A stretch of DNA of 64,000 bases from Diplocloster agilis. Its GTDB lineage: Bacteria; Bacillota; Clostridia; Lachnospirales; Lachnospiraceae. Below the pieces are notes generated by a model. That model had not been told where the DNA came from and did not search any database. It was given only the letters and a program-made list of their open reading frames with translations. Made by a program: the position numbers and the translations under genes. The DNA lies in assembly GCF_019042275.1 (NCBI RefSeq), contig NZ_JAHQCW010000019.1, positions 1 through 64,000 on the forward strand, read 5' to 3'. Below, piece by piece: positions 1-8,887 of this stretch (its first letter is position 1; each line of letters starts with the position of its first letter).

Positions 1-221
1 CCAGGAACACGTGATGTGTTCCCGGTTCAGAGGCTCTTGCCCGTCGGACGTGAAGTCCGCCGTGCATCCTGAACCCGGCTTTTCGATTTCACTAAGCGGG
101 AGCTCAGCCGCCCTATGCGCTCCCAGGGAGATACAAAAGAATCCGGCCGCCCGGTGCGTTCCCGGATACCGCCCGCGGTTCCAAGCCGTAAGCAGCGATC
201 ATACGAAGCCCCCAGGAAGAA
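1..221 (+). repeat. Palindromic element copy A (partial, core plus right arm)
   Basis: This C-rich stretch begins inside the core of the element seen complete at 22884-23284. Visible parts are the hairpin GGAACACGTGATGTGTTCC, the hairpin CGGACGTGAAGTCCG, the arm GAACCCGGCTTTTCGATT and a right arm ending near the AGGAAGAA box at 214-221. The left arm would lie before the window. Short open frames here are products of high GC and are not genes. Confidence 0.75.
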
Positions 222-239
222 TGCTAAGTGAGTGCGACA

Positions 240-442
240 GCTCCCGGTTCAGAGGCTCTTGCCCTCGGACGTAAAGTCCGCCGTGCATCCTGAATCCGGC
301 ATTCCGATTTCACTAAGCAAAGACACAGCCGCCCTATGCGCTCCCAGGGAGACACAAAAGAACCCGGCCCCGGGAGCATCCCCGAATACCGGTCGCGGTC
401 CCCGTCCCTAAGCATCAGGCAATCCCATCCCCGGGGAAGAAC
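240..442 (+). repeat. Palindromic element copy B (half element)
   Basis: Directly follows copy A in the same orientation. It starts inside the core (CCCGGTTCAGAGGCTC), has a slightly changed central hairpin (CGGACGTAAAGTCCG) and the right arm, ending at a GGGGAAGAA box. No left arm precedes it, so it appears to be a half copy, perhaps from recombination within a longer palindrome array. The following C-rich bases to about 590 could be more decayed repeat. From 600 to 760 is AT-rich sequence in which I see no gene. Confidence 0.65.
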
Positions 443-759
443 CGCCCTTACCCACGAGGCGCACCCGCCATCCCAGATACCCACTCGAAAGCCCGGCGCC
501 AAGAAATCAGCCCCCACAGTAGCCAACCGCCCGTATCCGAAAGCCCACGGCCTTCCCTCTCATCCCGGCTTTATATCTGGCGAATTTCCATGCTCTTTAG
601 AATATGCTCCATAGAAAAAAAGTATTTTATATATCTTACATAGTACATAGTGATGACTTGTGTGACGACGAAGAGAGAAGAGCTTGAGAGCTAATCACAG
701 CAAACAGCATATAAAATAGCAATTATTCCGAAAATAACCATCTGAGCCTTCACCAAACA

Positions 760-1085
760 GGGAAGAAAGCTGGGGGGCGGGGCGGAAACTTCGGATTCGG
801 GACCCGGGGCGGCGCCTGGCCTTTGGCGGGCATAGGGCGGCTGTGCAGCTGCTTAGTGAAAGCCGGGCGGCAGATTCAGGATGCACGGCGGACTTCACGT
901 CCGACGGGCAAGGGCCACTGAACCGGGAACGCATCATGCGTTCCTGGTGAATTGGCCCGGTTCCTGAATCTGCCGCCCGGCTTTCATTAGCAGATGCCAG
1001 CAAACAGCCCGTCGCCCGTCAAAGGCCAGACGCCGCCCCGGGTCCCGAATCCGAAGTTTCCGCCCCGCCCCCCAGCTTTCTTCCC
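760..1085 (-). repeat. Palindromic element copy C (complete, inverted)
   Basis: A 326-bp near-perfect palindrome. The outer 66 bp on each side are complementary with about one mismatch, starting GGGAAGAAAGCTGG and ending with its reverse complement. The inner core is the reverse complement of the core in the 22884-23284 copy, with paired base changes that keep the stems: GGGCCA/TGGCCC here replaces GAGCCT/AGGCTC there, and the apical hairpin is GGAACGCATGATGCGTTCC. The outer arms are unrelated in sequence to the other copies but still self-complementary. It ends about 100 bp before the gene at 1193. Confidence 0.85.
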
Positions 1086-1160
1086 GTCCCCCCAGCAAAA
1101 GCGATTGACGATATATTTTGCACCTATTATACTAAAGTGGAAAAGCAATGTTAGTGAGGC

Positions 1161-1186
1161 GTATCATTGGGGATACAGGGAGGAGG
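1161..1186 (+). promoter_or_regulatory. Hairpin abutting ribosome binding site
   Basis: GTATC pairs with GATAC across a six-base loop, and the AGGGAGGAGG Shine-Dalgarno begins at the next base. The layout matches the hairpin/RBS modules at 41831, 58330 and 61035. The stem is only 5 bp, so it is less certain than those. Confidence 0.4.
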
Positions 1187-1192
1187 CTCTAG

Positions 1193-2017
1193 TTGGAACT
1201 TCATCAGTATAAGAATGATGGTTTTAAGGAGTTTCGGATCGGATGTCATGCGTGCAGCGGTCTTTGCTGTACGGCGTTATATTTTTCTAAGTATGACGGC
1301 TTTCCGGCTGACAAAGAGGCCGGGGTGCCGTGCCGCAATTTGGATGATTGTTTTCGCTGCTCCATTCATAAGGAATTGCATTCTAAAAGTATGAAAGGAT
1401 GTTTGGCCTACGATTGTTGTGGAGCGGGACAGATAGTAACTTCCCTTTATGGAGAGGTAAACTGGAAGTCTGATCCGTACAGGGCTCAGGAAATGTTCGA
1501 TGTGTTTGTGAAAACATTTTATCTGCAACAGCTTTTGTGGTATATGTCGGAAGTTTTGACGTTGTGGCCTGCGAAGGAGCTTTGGGAAGAAGCGGAGGCT
1601 TGTATTAAGGAGTTACATGTACTTTTGAAATCTTCGCCACGGGATATTTTGGAATTCGATACCGAATCATTTGGAGCGAAAGGGAATGTATTGCTGGATA
1701 AGACTTGGATCATGGTAAAGAAGCAGGTTGGTAATTCTAAAAACTTTGCCAAGAAAAAAGATTTTATGGGGCATAATTTCAAAAAATCTAAGCTGATTGG
1801 TTGTGATTTTCGTTCAACATTTCTGATAGCGGCAAATTTAGAGGAATGCGATTTGAAGGGTTGTAATTTTCTTGGTTCGGATATGCGGGATACTAATATT
1901 AAAAACGCGGATTTGAGCGAGAGCATCTTTTTGACACAGGGACAGATCAATGCGGCAAGAGGTAACCTTAATACCCGGATTCCGAAACATTTGATCAGGC
2001 CTTCGGAATGGCTCTGA
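1193..2017 (+). CDS. Pentapeptide-repeat protein with cysteine-rich N-terminus
   Basis: A 274-residue protein starting at TTG, chosen because an AGGGAGGAGG ribosome binding site ends six bases upstream. The first 60 residues hold a dense cysteine cluster (GCHACSGLCC, then CRNLDDCFRC and CLAYDCCGAG), which looks like a metal-binding module. The C-terminal part (about 190-250) carries pentapeptide repeats of the A(D/N)LXX type, for example the run NLEECDLKGCNF, expected to form a right-handed beta helix. No signal peptide or membrane segment is seen, so it is probably cytoplasmic. Its role is unknown; the fold is used in several unrelated functions, including protein binding. The next gene starts 28 bases downstream, so the two are probably co-transcribed. 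The small hairpin just before the ribosome binding site is annotated separately. Confidence 0.85.
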   Translation: MELHQYKNDGFKEFRIGCHACSGLCCTALYFSKYDGFPADKEAGVPCRNLDDCFRCSIHKELHSKSMKGCLAYDCCGAGQIVTSLYGEVNWKSDPYRAQEMFDVFVKTFYLQQLLWYMSEVLTLWPAKELWEEAEACIKELHVLLKSSPRDILEFDTESFGAKGNVLLDKTWIMVKKQVGNSKNFAKKKDFMGHNFKKSKLIGCDFRSTFLIAANLEECDLKGCNFLGSDMRDTNIKNADLSESIFLTQGQINAARGNLNTRIPKHLIRPSEWL

Positions 2018-2045
2018 AATTTGTCAATGTAGGGGGAGGGCTTAT

Positions 2046-2258
2046 ATGTTCTGGTCTGTTTTTGGTGGTATTTTGATTGCAGCTTTTGGAGTTTTTATTT
2101 TTGTGAAACCGGATGTATTATGGAAACTTACGGAGCAATGGAAGTCTTATCGGGCTGATGAACCGTCAGATTTTTATATTATCAGTACCAAATTTGGAGG
2201 GGTCATGTTTGGAATTGTCGGACTTGCAATGGCAGTGCTTCCGCTGGTCCTGGAATAA
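2046..2258 (+). CDS. Small two-helix membrane protein (DUF6199-like)
   Basis: A 70-residue protein with a strong GGGGGAGGG ribosome binding site. It begins with a hydrophobic helix (about residues 4-20, containing GGILIAAFGVFIF), followed by a charged loop (KLTEQWKSYRADEPSDFY) and a second hydrophobic helix (about 50-68, ending AVLPLVLE). This two-helix layout with the loop motif W-K-x-x-x-A-x-E-P-S matches the small membrane proteins grouped as DUF6199 in Firmicutes; that assignment is from memory and no function is known for them. It follows the pentapeptide-repeat gene by 28 bases. Confidence 0.75.
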   Translation: MFWSVFGGILIAAFGVFIFVKPDVLWKLTEQWKSYRADEPSDFYIISTKFGGVMFGIVGLAMAVLPLVLE

Positions 2259-2491
2259 CATGGGAAATAGAATTGAGATACTGCGCTATGCTTTTATCGT
2301 TGTGGGAGAAGAGCAGTAATGGGGGTGTGGAGGCGGCAATTATAAAAGGACGAATCGTGTTTGAAGAGCACCTGGCGGATGGAAAAAGGCTGATAGGGTG
2401 GGGAAGATTAGGTTTTATTTGAAATAGACTGAAAATTGTTGAAAATATAGAAAAAAGTCAAACAAACTGATAATTTTGCAAAAATTTTCTA
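2259..2491. other. Intergenic region before gltB without recognised gene
   Basis: About 230 bases between the small membrane protein gene and the gltB promoter. Short frames exist, but none has a convincing ribosome binding site or recognisable protein. No clear rho-independent terminator is visible. Confidence 0.5.
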
Positions 2492-2520
2492 TTTACAATT
2501 TAAAAAAATTGTTGTATAGT
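2492..2520 (+). promoter_or_regulatory. Sigma-A promoter of gltBD
   Basis: TTTACA (2492-2497), a 17-base AT-rich spacer and TATAGT (2515-2520) give a near-consensus housekeeping promoter. The gltB start lies 42 bases downstream. Confidence 0.75.
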
Positions 2521-2561
2521 TGGAAACAAATTAAAAAGGGACAGCCGGAAAGGGGTATAGG

Positions 2562-5500
2562 ATGCGGTACGAGCAAGCGGTGGGACACACAGCCAACGGC
2601 CTGTATGATCCCAAATACGAACACGACAACTGCGGAATCGGCGCGGTGGTGAACATTAAGGGGGCCAGAAGCCACGGGACAGTGGAACAGGCGCTGAAGA
2701 TTGTAGAAAATTTAGAACATAGAGCGGGCAAAGATGCCGAAGGTAAGACAGGCGACGGAGTTGGAATTCTTTTACAGATTTCCCACAAATTCTTCGTAGA
2801 AGCGGTCAAACCTCTCGGCATCTTTTTAAATGGGGAAAGAGAATATGGGATCGGCATGTTTTTCTTCCCCCAGGATGAACTGAAACGCAATCAGGCGAAG
2901 AAGATGTTCGAGATCATAGTGGAAAAGGAAGGCATGGAATTCCTTGGCTGGCGGGAGGTTCCCACCAGTCCGGATGTGCTGGGACATAAGGCGGTGGAGT
3001 GCATGCCCTGCATCATGCAGGGGTTTGTGAAAAAACCGGAGAGTGTGGAAAAGGGGCTGGATTTTGACAGGCGCCTCTATGTGGTACGCCGGGTTTTTGA
3101 ACAGAGCAATGAGGATACTTACGTGGTATCCCTCTCCAGCCGCACTATCGTGTATAAGGGAATGTTCCTGGTGGGACAGCTGCGTCTTTTCTTCAAGGAC
3201 CTGCAGTGCGAGACTTATGAATCCGCCATTGCCATCGTGCATTCCCGGTTCAGCACGAACACCAATCCCAGTTGGGAGAGAGCGCATCCCAACCGTTATA
3301 TCGTGCACAACGGGGAGATTAATACGATAAAGGGAAATGCGGATAAAATGCTGGCCAGGGAAGAAACCATGGAATCCGGCTATCTGAAAAGCGAGCTTCA
3401 TAAGGTGCTGCCGGTGGTGAATACGGCGGGATCGGATTCGGCCATGCTGGATAATACGCTGGAATTCCTGGTTATGAGCGGTATGGAGCTGCCGCTGGCT
3501 GTGATGATCACGATTCCCGAGCCCTGGGCCAACAATAGAGCCATGAGCCAGAACAAAAGAGATTTTTACCAGTATTACGCGACGATGATGGAGCCCTGGG
3601 ACGGGCCGGCCTCGATCCTGTTCTCCGACGGGGATATCATGGGGGCGGTGCTGGACCGGAACGGCCTGCGTCCGTCCAGATACTATATCTGCGATAATGA
3701 TACGCTGATCCTGTCCTCCGAGGTGGGAGTACTGGATCTGGAACCGTCGCATATTCTGGTCAAGGAACGTCTGCATCCGGGGAAAATGCTTCTGGTGGAT
3801 ACGGTGGAAGGAAAAGTGATTTCCGACGACGAGCTGAAGGAACGCTATTCGAACCGGCAGCCTTACGGAGAATGGCTGGACCGGAATCTGGTGGAGCTTA
3901 AGAATCTGAAAATCCCGAACCGGAGAGTCCCGGAATATACGCAGGAGGAGCGGTCCAGATTACAGAAAGCTTTCGGATACAGCTACGAGGAGCTGAAGAC
4001 CTCGATTCTGCAGATGGCCGGAAACGGAGCGGAAGGAATCGCCGCCATGGGAGTCGATACCCCGCTGCCGGTACTGTCGAACCAGCATCAGCCCCTGTTC
4101 CATTATTTTAAACAGCTGTTCGCGCAGGTGACGAATCCCCCCATCGACGCGATCCGCGAGGAGATCGTTACCAGCACGACAGTCTATATCGGTGAGGACG
4201 GGAACCTGCTGGAAGAAAAGGCGGCCAACTGTCATGTGCTAAAGGTGAACAATCCGATTTTGACCAACACGGATCTGCTGAAGATTAAGAATATGCAGGT
4301 GGAAGGCTTCCGGGTGGAAGTGATTCCGATCACTTATTATACAAATACCAGGCTGGAGCGGGCCATAGAGCGCCTGTTCGTGGAAGTGGACCGGGCGTAC
4401 CGGGATGGGGCGAACATCCTGATCCTCTCGGACCGGGGATTGGATGAGAACCACGTGGCGATCCCGTCCCTGCTGGCTGTGTCCGCGCTCCAGCAGCATC
4501 TGGTCAAGACCAAGAAGCGTACGTCGGTGGCTATGATCCTGGAGAGCGGGGAACCCAGGGAGGTTCATCACTTCGCAACACTGTTAGGCTACGGCGCATG
4601 CGCCATCAACCCGTATCTGGCCCAGGAAAGCGTGAAGCAGCTGATCGATGAGCGGATGCTTGATAAAGATTATTACGCGGCGGTTACGGATTATAACAAT
4701 GCAGTTCTGCACGGGATAGTGAAGATCGCGTCGAAGATGGGAATTTCCACCATTCAGTCCTATCAGGGATCGCAGATCTTTGAGGCCATCGGTATCGACG
4801 GAAGCGTCGTTGAAAAATATTTTACCGGCACGACCAGCCGGATCGGGGGAATTACCCTGGAAGACATACAAAGAGAGGTGGAAGAGCTGCATGACGCCGC
4901 CTTTGATCCGCTGGGGCTGTCGGTGGATCTGACGCTGGACAGCGTCGGCCGTCATAAGGCCAGAAGCGGCGGGGAGGAACATCTGTATAATCCCCAAACC
5001 ATCCATCTTCTGCAGGAGTCCGTGAAGAGGGAAGAGTACGGTATGTTTAAAGAATACACGTCGCTCATTAACGCCCAGTCCAATACCGGCACACTGCGGG
5101 GACTGATGGATTTCCGCTATCCTAAAAAGGGCGTGCCCATAGAAGAGGTGGAATCTGTGGACTCCATCGTCCGCCGATTCAAGACGGGGGCCATGAGCTA
5201 CGGATCTATTTCCCAGGAGGCACATGAGACACTGGCTGTCGCCATGAACCGCCTGCATGGAAAGTCCAACAGCGGGGAGGGAGGCGAGAGTCTGGAGCGT
5301 CTGACCATCGGCCCGGACGGCGAGAACCGCTGTTCCGCGATTAAGCAGGTGGCATCCGGCCGGTTCGGCGTTACCAGCCGCTACCTGGTCAGCGCCAAAG
5401 AGATCCAGATTAAGATGGCGCAGGGAGCTAAGCCCGGCGAAGGGGGACATCTGCCCGGGGCAAAGGTATACCCGTGGGTGGCGAAGACCAGACATTCCAC

Positions 5501-7115
5501 GCCCGGTGTCGGTCTGATCTCACCGCCGCCTCACCACGATATCTATTCTATCGAAGACCTGGCGCAGCTGATCTATGACTTAAAGAATGCCAACAGGGAC
5601 GCCAGAATCTCTGTCAAGCTGGTATCCGAGGCAGGAGTCGGAACCGTGGCGGCCGGTGTGGCCAAAGCGGGCGCGCAGGTGATCCTGGTATCGGGTTATG
5701 ACGGCGGTACAGGCGCAGCGCCGAGAAGTTCCATCCACAATGCGGGACTTCCCTGGGAGCTGGGCGTGGCGGAGACGCACCAGACCCTGATCCGAAACGG
5801 CCTTCGGAACAAAGTGGTGATCGAGACCGACGGCAAGCTGATGAGCGGCCGGGACGTGGCCATCGCGGCGATGCTGGGAGCCGAAGAGTTCGGATTCGCC
5901 ACCGCGCCGCTGGTGACTTTGGGCTGCGTAATGATGCGTGTCTGTAATCTGGACACCTGCCCGGTGGGAATCGCCACCCAGAACCCGGAGCTACGAAAGC
6001 GCTTCCGGGGCAGGCCGGAATACGTGATCAATTTTATGCGCTTTATTGCCCAGGAACTCAGGGAATACATGGCGATGCTGGGGGTGAGAACGGTGGATGA
6101 GCTGGTGGGAAGAAGTGATCTGCTCTGTAAAAAAGAGGGGCCGCTTTCTGAAAAAGCTTCCAAAGTGGACCTGTCCGGAATCCTGAACAATCCCTTTGCG
6201 AGGGACGGCCAAAAGCACGGTTTTGATCCCGGCCAGGTCTATGATTTTCATCTGGAAGATACCGCGGATGAGAAAATATTAATGAAGAAATTAAAACCGG
6301 CGTTAGTGAACCGGCAGAAAAGAAGCATCGAGGTGGATGTCACAAACATTAACCGGACTTTCGGGACGATGTTCGGAGCCGAGATCACCAGAATGTACCA
6401 GGATACCCTTGAGGAGGACACCTTTACGGTAAAATGCAAAGGTTCCGGCGGACAGAGCTTCGGCGCCTTCATTCCCAAGGGCCTGACCCTGGAACTCATC
6501 GGCGACAGCAACGACTATTTCGGAAAAGGATTGTCGGGAGGAAAGCTGATCGTCTACCCTCCCCAGGGAGCCAAATTCGCCCAGGATGAGAATATCATTA
6601 TTGGAAATGTGGCCCTCTACGGAGCCACAAGTGGAAAAGCCTACATCAACGGCGTAGCCGGTGAGCGGTTCTGCGTACGGAATTCCGGAGCGGTAGCGGT
6701 CGTGGAGGGCGTAGGCGACCATGGCTGCGAATATATGACCGGCGGACGGGCCGTAGTCCTTGGAAAGACCGGGAAAAACTTCGCGGCCGGCATGAGCGGC
6801 GGTATCGCCTATGTGCTGGACGAGGACAGCGATCTCTATAAAAAGCTGAACAAGGAAATGGTATCCGTAAGTGAGATCACATCCAAATACGACGTTCTGG
6901 AGTTAAAAGACATGATCCGGGAACATGTGGCTTACACCAATTCAGAGAAGGGCAAGAAAATACTGGCGGATTTTGGAGCCTATCTGCCCAAATTTAAAAA
7001 GATCATCCCTTACGACTATAACCGGATGCAGCTCACCATCGTGCAGATGGAGGAAAAGGGACTGAGCAGTGAACAGGCAGCCATCGAAGCATTTTACGCG
7101 AATCAGAATAAATAG
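2562..7115 (+). CDS. gltB: Glutamate synthase, large (alpha) subunit
   Basis: A 1,517-residue protein, the normal length for GOGAT large subunits. It transfers the amide nitrogen of glutamine to 2-oxoglutarate, giving two glutamates, with electrons from the small subunit. The class II amidotransferase nucleophile is Cys24 (HDNCGIGAVV); the first 23 residues are the usual propeptide, removed on maturation. The amidotransferase domain covers about 24-430, followed by the central domain, the FMN-binding synthase barrel (about 800-1190; motifs AKPGEGGHLPG and SPPPHHDIYSIEDL) and the glutamate-synthase beta-helix domain (about 1260-1480; repeated G-G motifs). The 3Fe-4S cysteines are C1122, C1128 and C1133 (CVMMRVCNLDTC). 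The start follows an AAAGGGG ribosome binding site. gltD follows 11 bases downstream, so the two form an operon. Confidence 0.98.
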   Translation: MRYEQAVGHTANGLYDPKYEHDNCGIGAVVNIKGARSHGTVEQALKIVENLEHRAGKDAEGKTGDGVGILLQISHKFFVEAVKPLGIFLNGEREYGIGMFFFPQDELKRNQAKKMFEIIVEKEGMEFLGWREVPTSPDVLGHKAVECMPCIMQGFVKKPESVEKGLDFDRRLYVVRRVFEQSNEDTYVVSLSSRTIVYKGMFLVGQLRLFFKDLQCETYESAIAIVHSRFSTNTNPSWERAHPNRYIVHNGEINTIKGNADKMLAREETMESGYLKSELHKVLPVVNTAGSDSAMLDNTLEFLVMSGMELPLAVMITIPEPWANNRAMSQNKRDFYQYYATMMEPWDGPASILFSDGDIMGAVLDRNGLRPSRYYICDNDTLILSSEVGVLDLEPSHILVKERLHPGKMLLVDTVEGKVISDDELKERYSNRQPYGEWLDRNLVELKNLKIPNRRVPEYTQEERSRLQKAFGYSYEELKTSILQMAGNGAEGIAAMGVDTPLPVLSNQHQPLFHYFKQLFAQVTNPPIDAIREEIVTSTTVYIGEDGNLLEEKAANCHVLKVNNPILTNTDLLKIKNMQVEGFRVEVIPITYYTNTRLERAIERLFVEVDRAYRDGANILILSDRGLDENHVAIPSLLAVSALQQHLVKTKKRTSVAMILESGEPREVHHFATLLGYGACAINPYLAQESVKQLIDERMLDKDYYAAVTDYNNAVLHGIVKIASKMGISTIQSYQGSQIFEAIGIDGSVVEKYFTGTTSRIGGITLEDIQREVEELHDAAFDPLGLSVDLTLDSVGRHKARSGGEEHLYNPQTIHLLQESVKREEYGMFKEYTSLINAQSNTGTLRGLMDFRYPKKGVPIEEVESVDSIVRRFKTGAMSYGSISQEAHETLAVAMNRLHGKSNSGEGGESLERLTIGPDGENRCSAIKQVASGRFGVTSRYLVSAKEIQIKMAQGAKPGEGGHLPGAKVYPWVAKTRHSTPGVGLISPPPHHDIYSIEDLAQLIYDLKNANRDARISVKLVSEAGVGTVAAGVAKAGAQVILVSGYDGGTGAAPRSSIHNAGLPWELGVAETHQTLIRNGLRNKVVIETDGKLMSGRDVAIAAMLGAEEFGFATAPLVTLGCVMMRVCNLDTCPVGIATQNPELRKRFRGRPEYVINFMRFIAQELREYMAMLGVRTVDELVGRSDLLCKKEGPLSEKASKVDLSGILNNPFARDGQKHGFDPGQVYDFHLEDTADEKILMKKLKPALVNRQKRSIEVDVTNINRTFGTMFGAEITRMYQDTLEEDTFTVKCKGSGGQSFGAFIPKGLTLELIGDSNDYFGKGLSGGKLIVYPPQGAKFAQDENIIIGNVALYGATSGKAYINGVAGERFCVRNSGAVAVVEGVGDHGCEYMTGGRAVVLGKTGKNFAAGMSGGIAYVLDEDSDLYKKLNKEMVSVSEITSKYDVLELKDMIREHVAYTNSEKGKKILADFGAYLPKFKKIIPYDYNRMQLTIVQMEEKGLSSEQAAIEAFYANQNK

Positions 7116-7126
7116 GAGGACGGATC

Positions 7127-8650
7127 ATGGGAAAACCTACCGGTTTTATGGAATATAAAAGAGAAGTGAGCGGCGTGCAGGACCCCAAAAGCCGTATCGG
7201 GAATTTCGATGAATTCCACACACCGCTCTCCGAAGAAAAACAGCGGCAGCAGGGCGCCAGATGCATGGCCTGCGGCGTACCGTTCTGTCAGTCAGGCGTG
7301 GTTTTAAATGGAATGGTCACCGGATGTCCCCTGCACAATTTGATTCCCGAGTGGAACGATCTGGTCTACACCGGGAACTGGGAGCAGGCATACAGACGTC
7401 TTACGAAGACCAACAATTTTCCGGAATTCACGGCCCGGGTGTGCCCGGCTCCCTGCGAGGCGGCCTGCACCTGCGGCCTGAATGACAGCCCGGTGGCCAT
7501 CAAGGAAAACGAATACGGAATTGTGGAACACGCCTACGCAGCCGGCTATGCCGCCGCTAATCCACCCAGAGTTCGGACCGGCAAAAAAGTGGCTGTCATC
7601 GGCAGCGGGCCCGCCGGTCTGGCGGCAGCAGACCAGCTGAACAAACGGGGCCATCAGGTAACCGTATTCGAACGCAGCGACCGTGTGGGAGGCCTGCTGA
7701 TGTACGGAATCCCCAACATGAAGCTGGATAAAAAGATCATCGAGCGCAAAATCAGGATCATGCGGGAAGAGGGCGTGGAATTCATAACAAACGCCGATGT
7801 GGGAGCCGGTCCGAAATCTGCGGATACCAAAGCCGGCGCAATAAAGGCCGCCGACATAATGAAGCAGTATGACCGGGTCATTCTGGCCTGCGGCGCCTCT
7901 AACCCCAGGGACTTAAAAGTACCCGGCCGGGATGCGAAAGGCATCCATTTTGCCGTAGACTTTCTGAGATCCACCACAAAAAGCCTGTTAGATTCCGGTC
8001 TGGCCGACGGCAATTACATCTCGGCCAAAGGCAAGAAAGTCATGGTCATAGGAGGCGGAGATACCGGGAACGACTGCGTGGGCACGGCCATCCGCCATGG
8101 CGCCGGATCTGTAATCCAGCTGGAAATGATGCCAAAGCTGCCGGATGAGCGCTCTGAGGACAACACCTGGCCCGAGTGGCCGAAGGTCTGCAAAACCGAT
8201 TACGGGCAGGAAGAAGCCATCGCCCGGTTCGGCCAGGACCCCAGAGTCTACCAGACCACGGTGAAAGAATTCCTGAAAGATAAAAACGGAAATGTATGCA
8301 AAGCCAGGCTGGTCAGCCTGGAACCCAAAAAAGACGGGAAGACCGGCCGCATGGTTATGGCAGAAGTCCCTGGAAGCGAGACGCTTCGGGAGGTAGACCT
8401 GGTTCTCATTGCCGCCGGATTCCTGGGAGCCCAGAAATCCGTAGCGGACGCCTTTAAAGTGAAACTAAATGAACGCACCAATGTAGACACCGCCCCCGGC
8501 AGATACCGGACCAATGTGGAAAATGTCTTTACCGCCGGCGACATGCACCGCGGGCAGTCCCTGGTGGTATGGGCGATCCGGGAAGGCCGGGAGGCAGCTC
8601 GGGAAGTCGACGAAAGCCTCATGGGCTATACAAACCTTTACGTTCAATAG
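7127..8650 (+). CDS. gltD: Glutamate synthase, small (beta) subunit
   Basis: A 507-residue NADPH-dependent FAD oxidoreductase that feeds electrons to the large subunit. The N-terminal Fer4_20-type domain holds the cysteine sets for two 4Fe-4S clusters (CMACGVPFC, later GCPLHN, then CPAPCEAACTCG). The FAD-binding GSGPAGLAAAD motif is near residue 157 and the NAD(P)H-binding GGGDTGNDC motif near residue 308. The conserved C-terminal FAD contact VFTAGDMHRGQSLVVWAI is present. The start is fixed by a TAGGAGGA site and the 11-base gap from gltB. Translational coupling with gltB is likely. A long-stem terminator follows. Confidence 0.97.
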   Translation: MGKPTGFMEYKREVSGVQDPKSRIGNFDEFHTPLSEEKQRQQGARCMACGVPFCQSGVVLNGMVTGCPLHNLIPEWNDLVYTGNWEQAYRRLTKTNNFPEFTARVCPAPCEAACTCGLNDSPVAIKENEYGIVEHAYAAGYAAANPPRVRTGKKVAVIGSGPAGLAAADQLNKRGHQVTVFERSDRVGGLLMYGIPNMKLDKKIIERKIRIMREEGVEFITNADVGAGPKSADTKAGAIKAADIMKQYDRVILACGASNPRDLKVPGRDAKGIHFAVDFLRSTTKSLLDSGLADGNYISAKGKKVMVIGGGDTGNDCVGTAIRHGAGSVIQLEMMPKLPDERSEDNTWPEWPKVCKTDYGQEEAIARFGQDPRVYQTTVKEFLKDKNGNVCKARLVSLEPKKDGKTGRMVMAEVPGSETLREVDLVLIAAGFLGAQKSVADAFKVKLNERTNVDTAPGRYRTNVENVFTAGDMHRGQSLVVWAIREGREAAREVDESLMGYTNLYVQ

Positions 8651-8703
8651 TTCTCCGAGCGGCATATAAGCCCGATGGCAGACATAAGAATAGCTGAATA
8701 AGA

Positions 8704-8791
8704 AAAGACAAGGACCTTTGATTCACAGTTCCGGGACACTACTTGCCATCCGGCGGGTATCGTTTCGAAACTGCAAGGTTCTTGTCTTTTT
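8704..8791. terminator. Long-stem bidirectional terminator between convergent genes
   Basis: AAGACAAGGACCTT pairs with AAGGTTCTTGTCTT (one mismatch), continued inside by CAGTT/AACTG, and is followed by TTTTTT on the plus strand and preceded by A residues. It lies between gltD (+) and the lipoprotein gene (-). The loop region of about 45 bases is longer than in a simple terminator. Confidence 0.75.
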
Positions 8792-8887
8792 TACACGGAT
8801 TTTTAATATCTGCTCTCAGGCATGTTAACATCTCCTGCCCTGTGTGCCGGACGATCAGATCTGGGTCACGGTACTGCTGCCTTCTTA

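Noticed and set aside
11-614. Overlapping open frames of 87-100 codons in the repeat region, similar frames at 22931-23385 and 51278-51598
   Set aside because: They arise from the palindromic GC-rich repeat, occur on both strands, lack ribosome binding sites and encode Arg/Pro/Gly-rich sequence without domains.
2826-6722. Long antisense frames opposite gltB (up to 316 codons)
   Set aside because: They are shadows of a high-GC conserved gene on the other strand; no ribosome binding site or family similarity.
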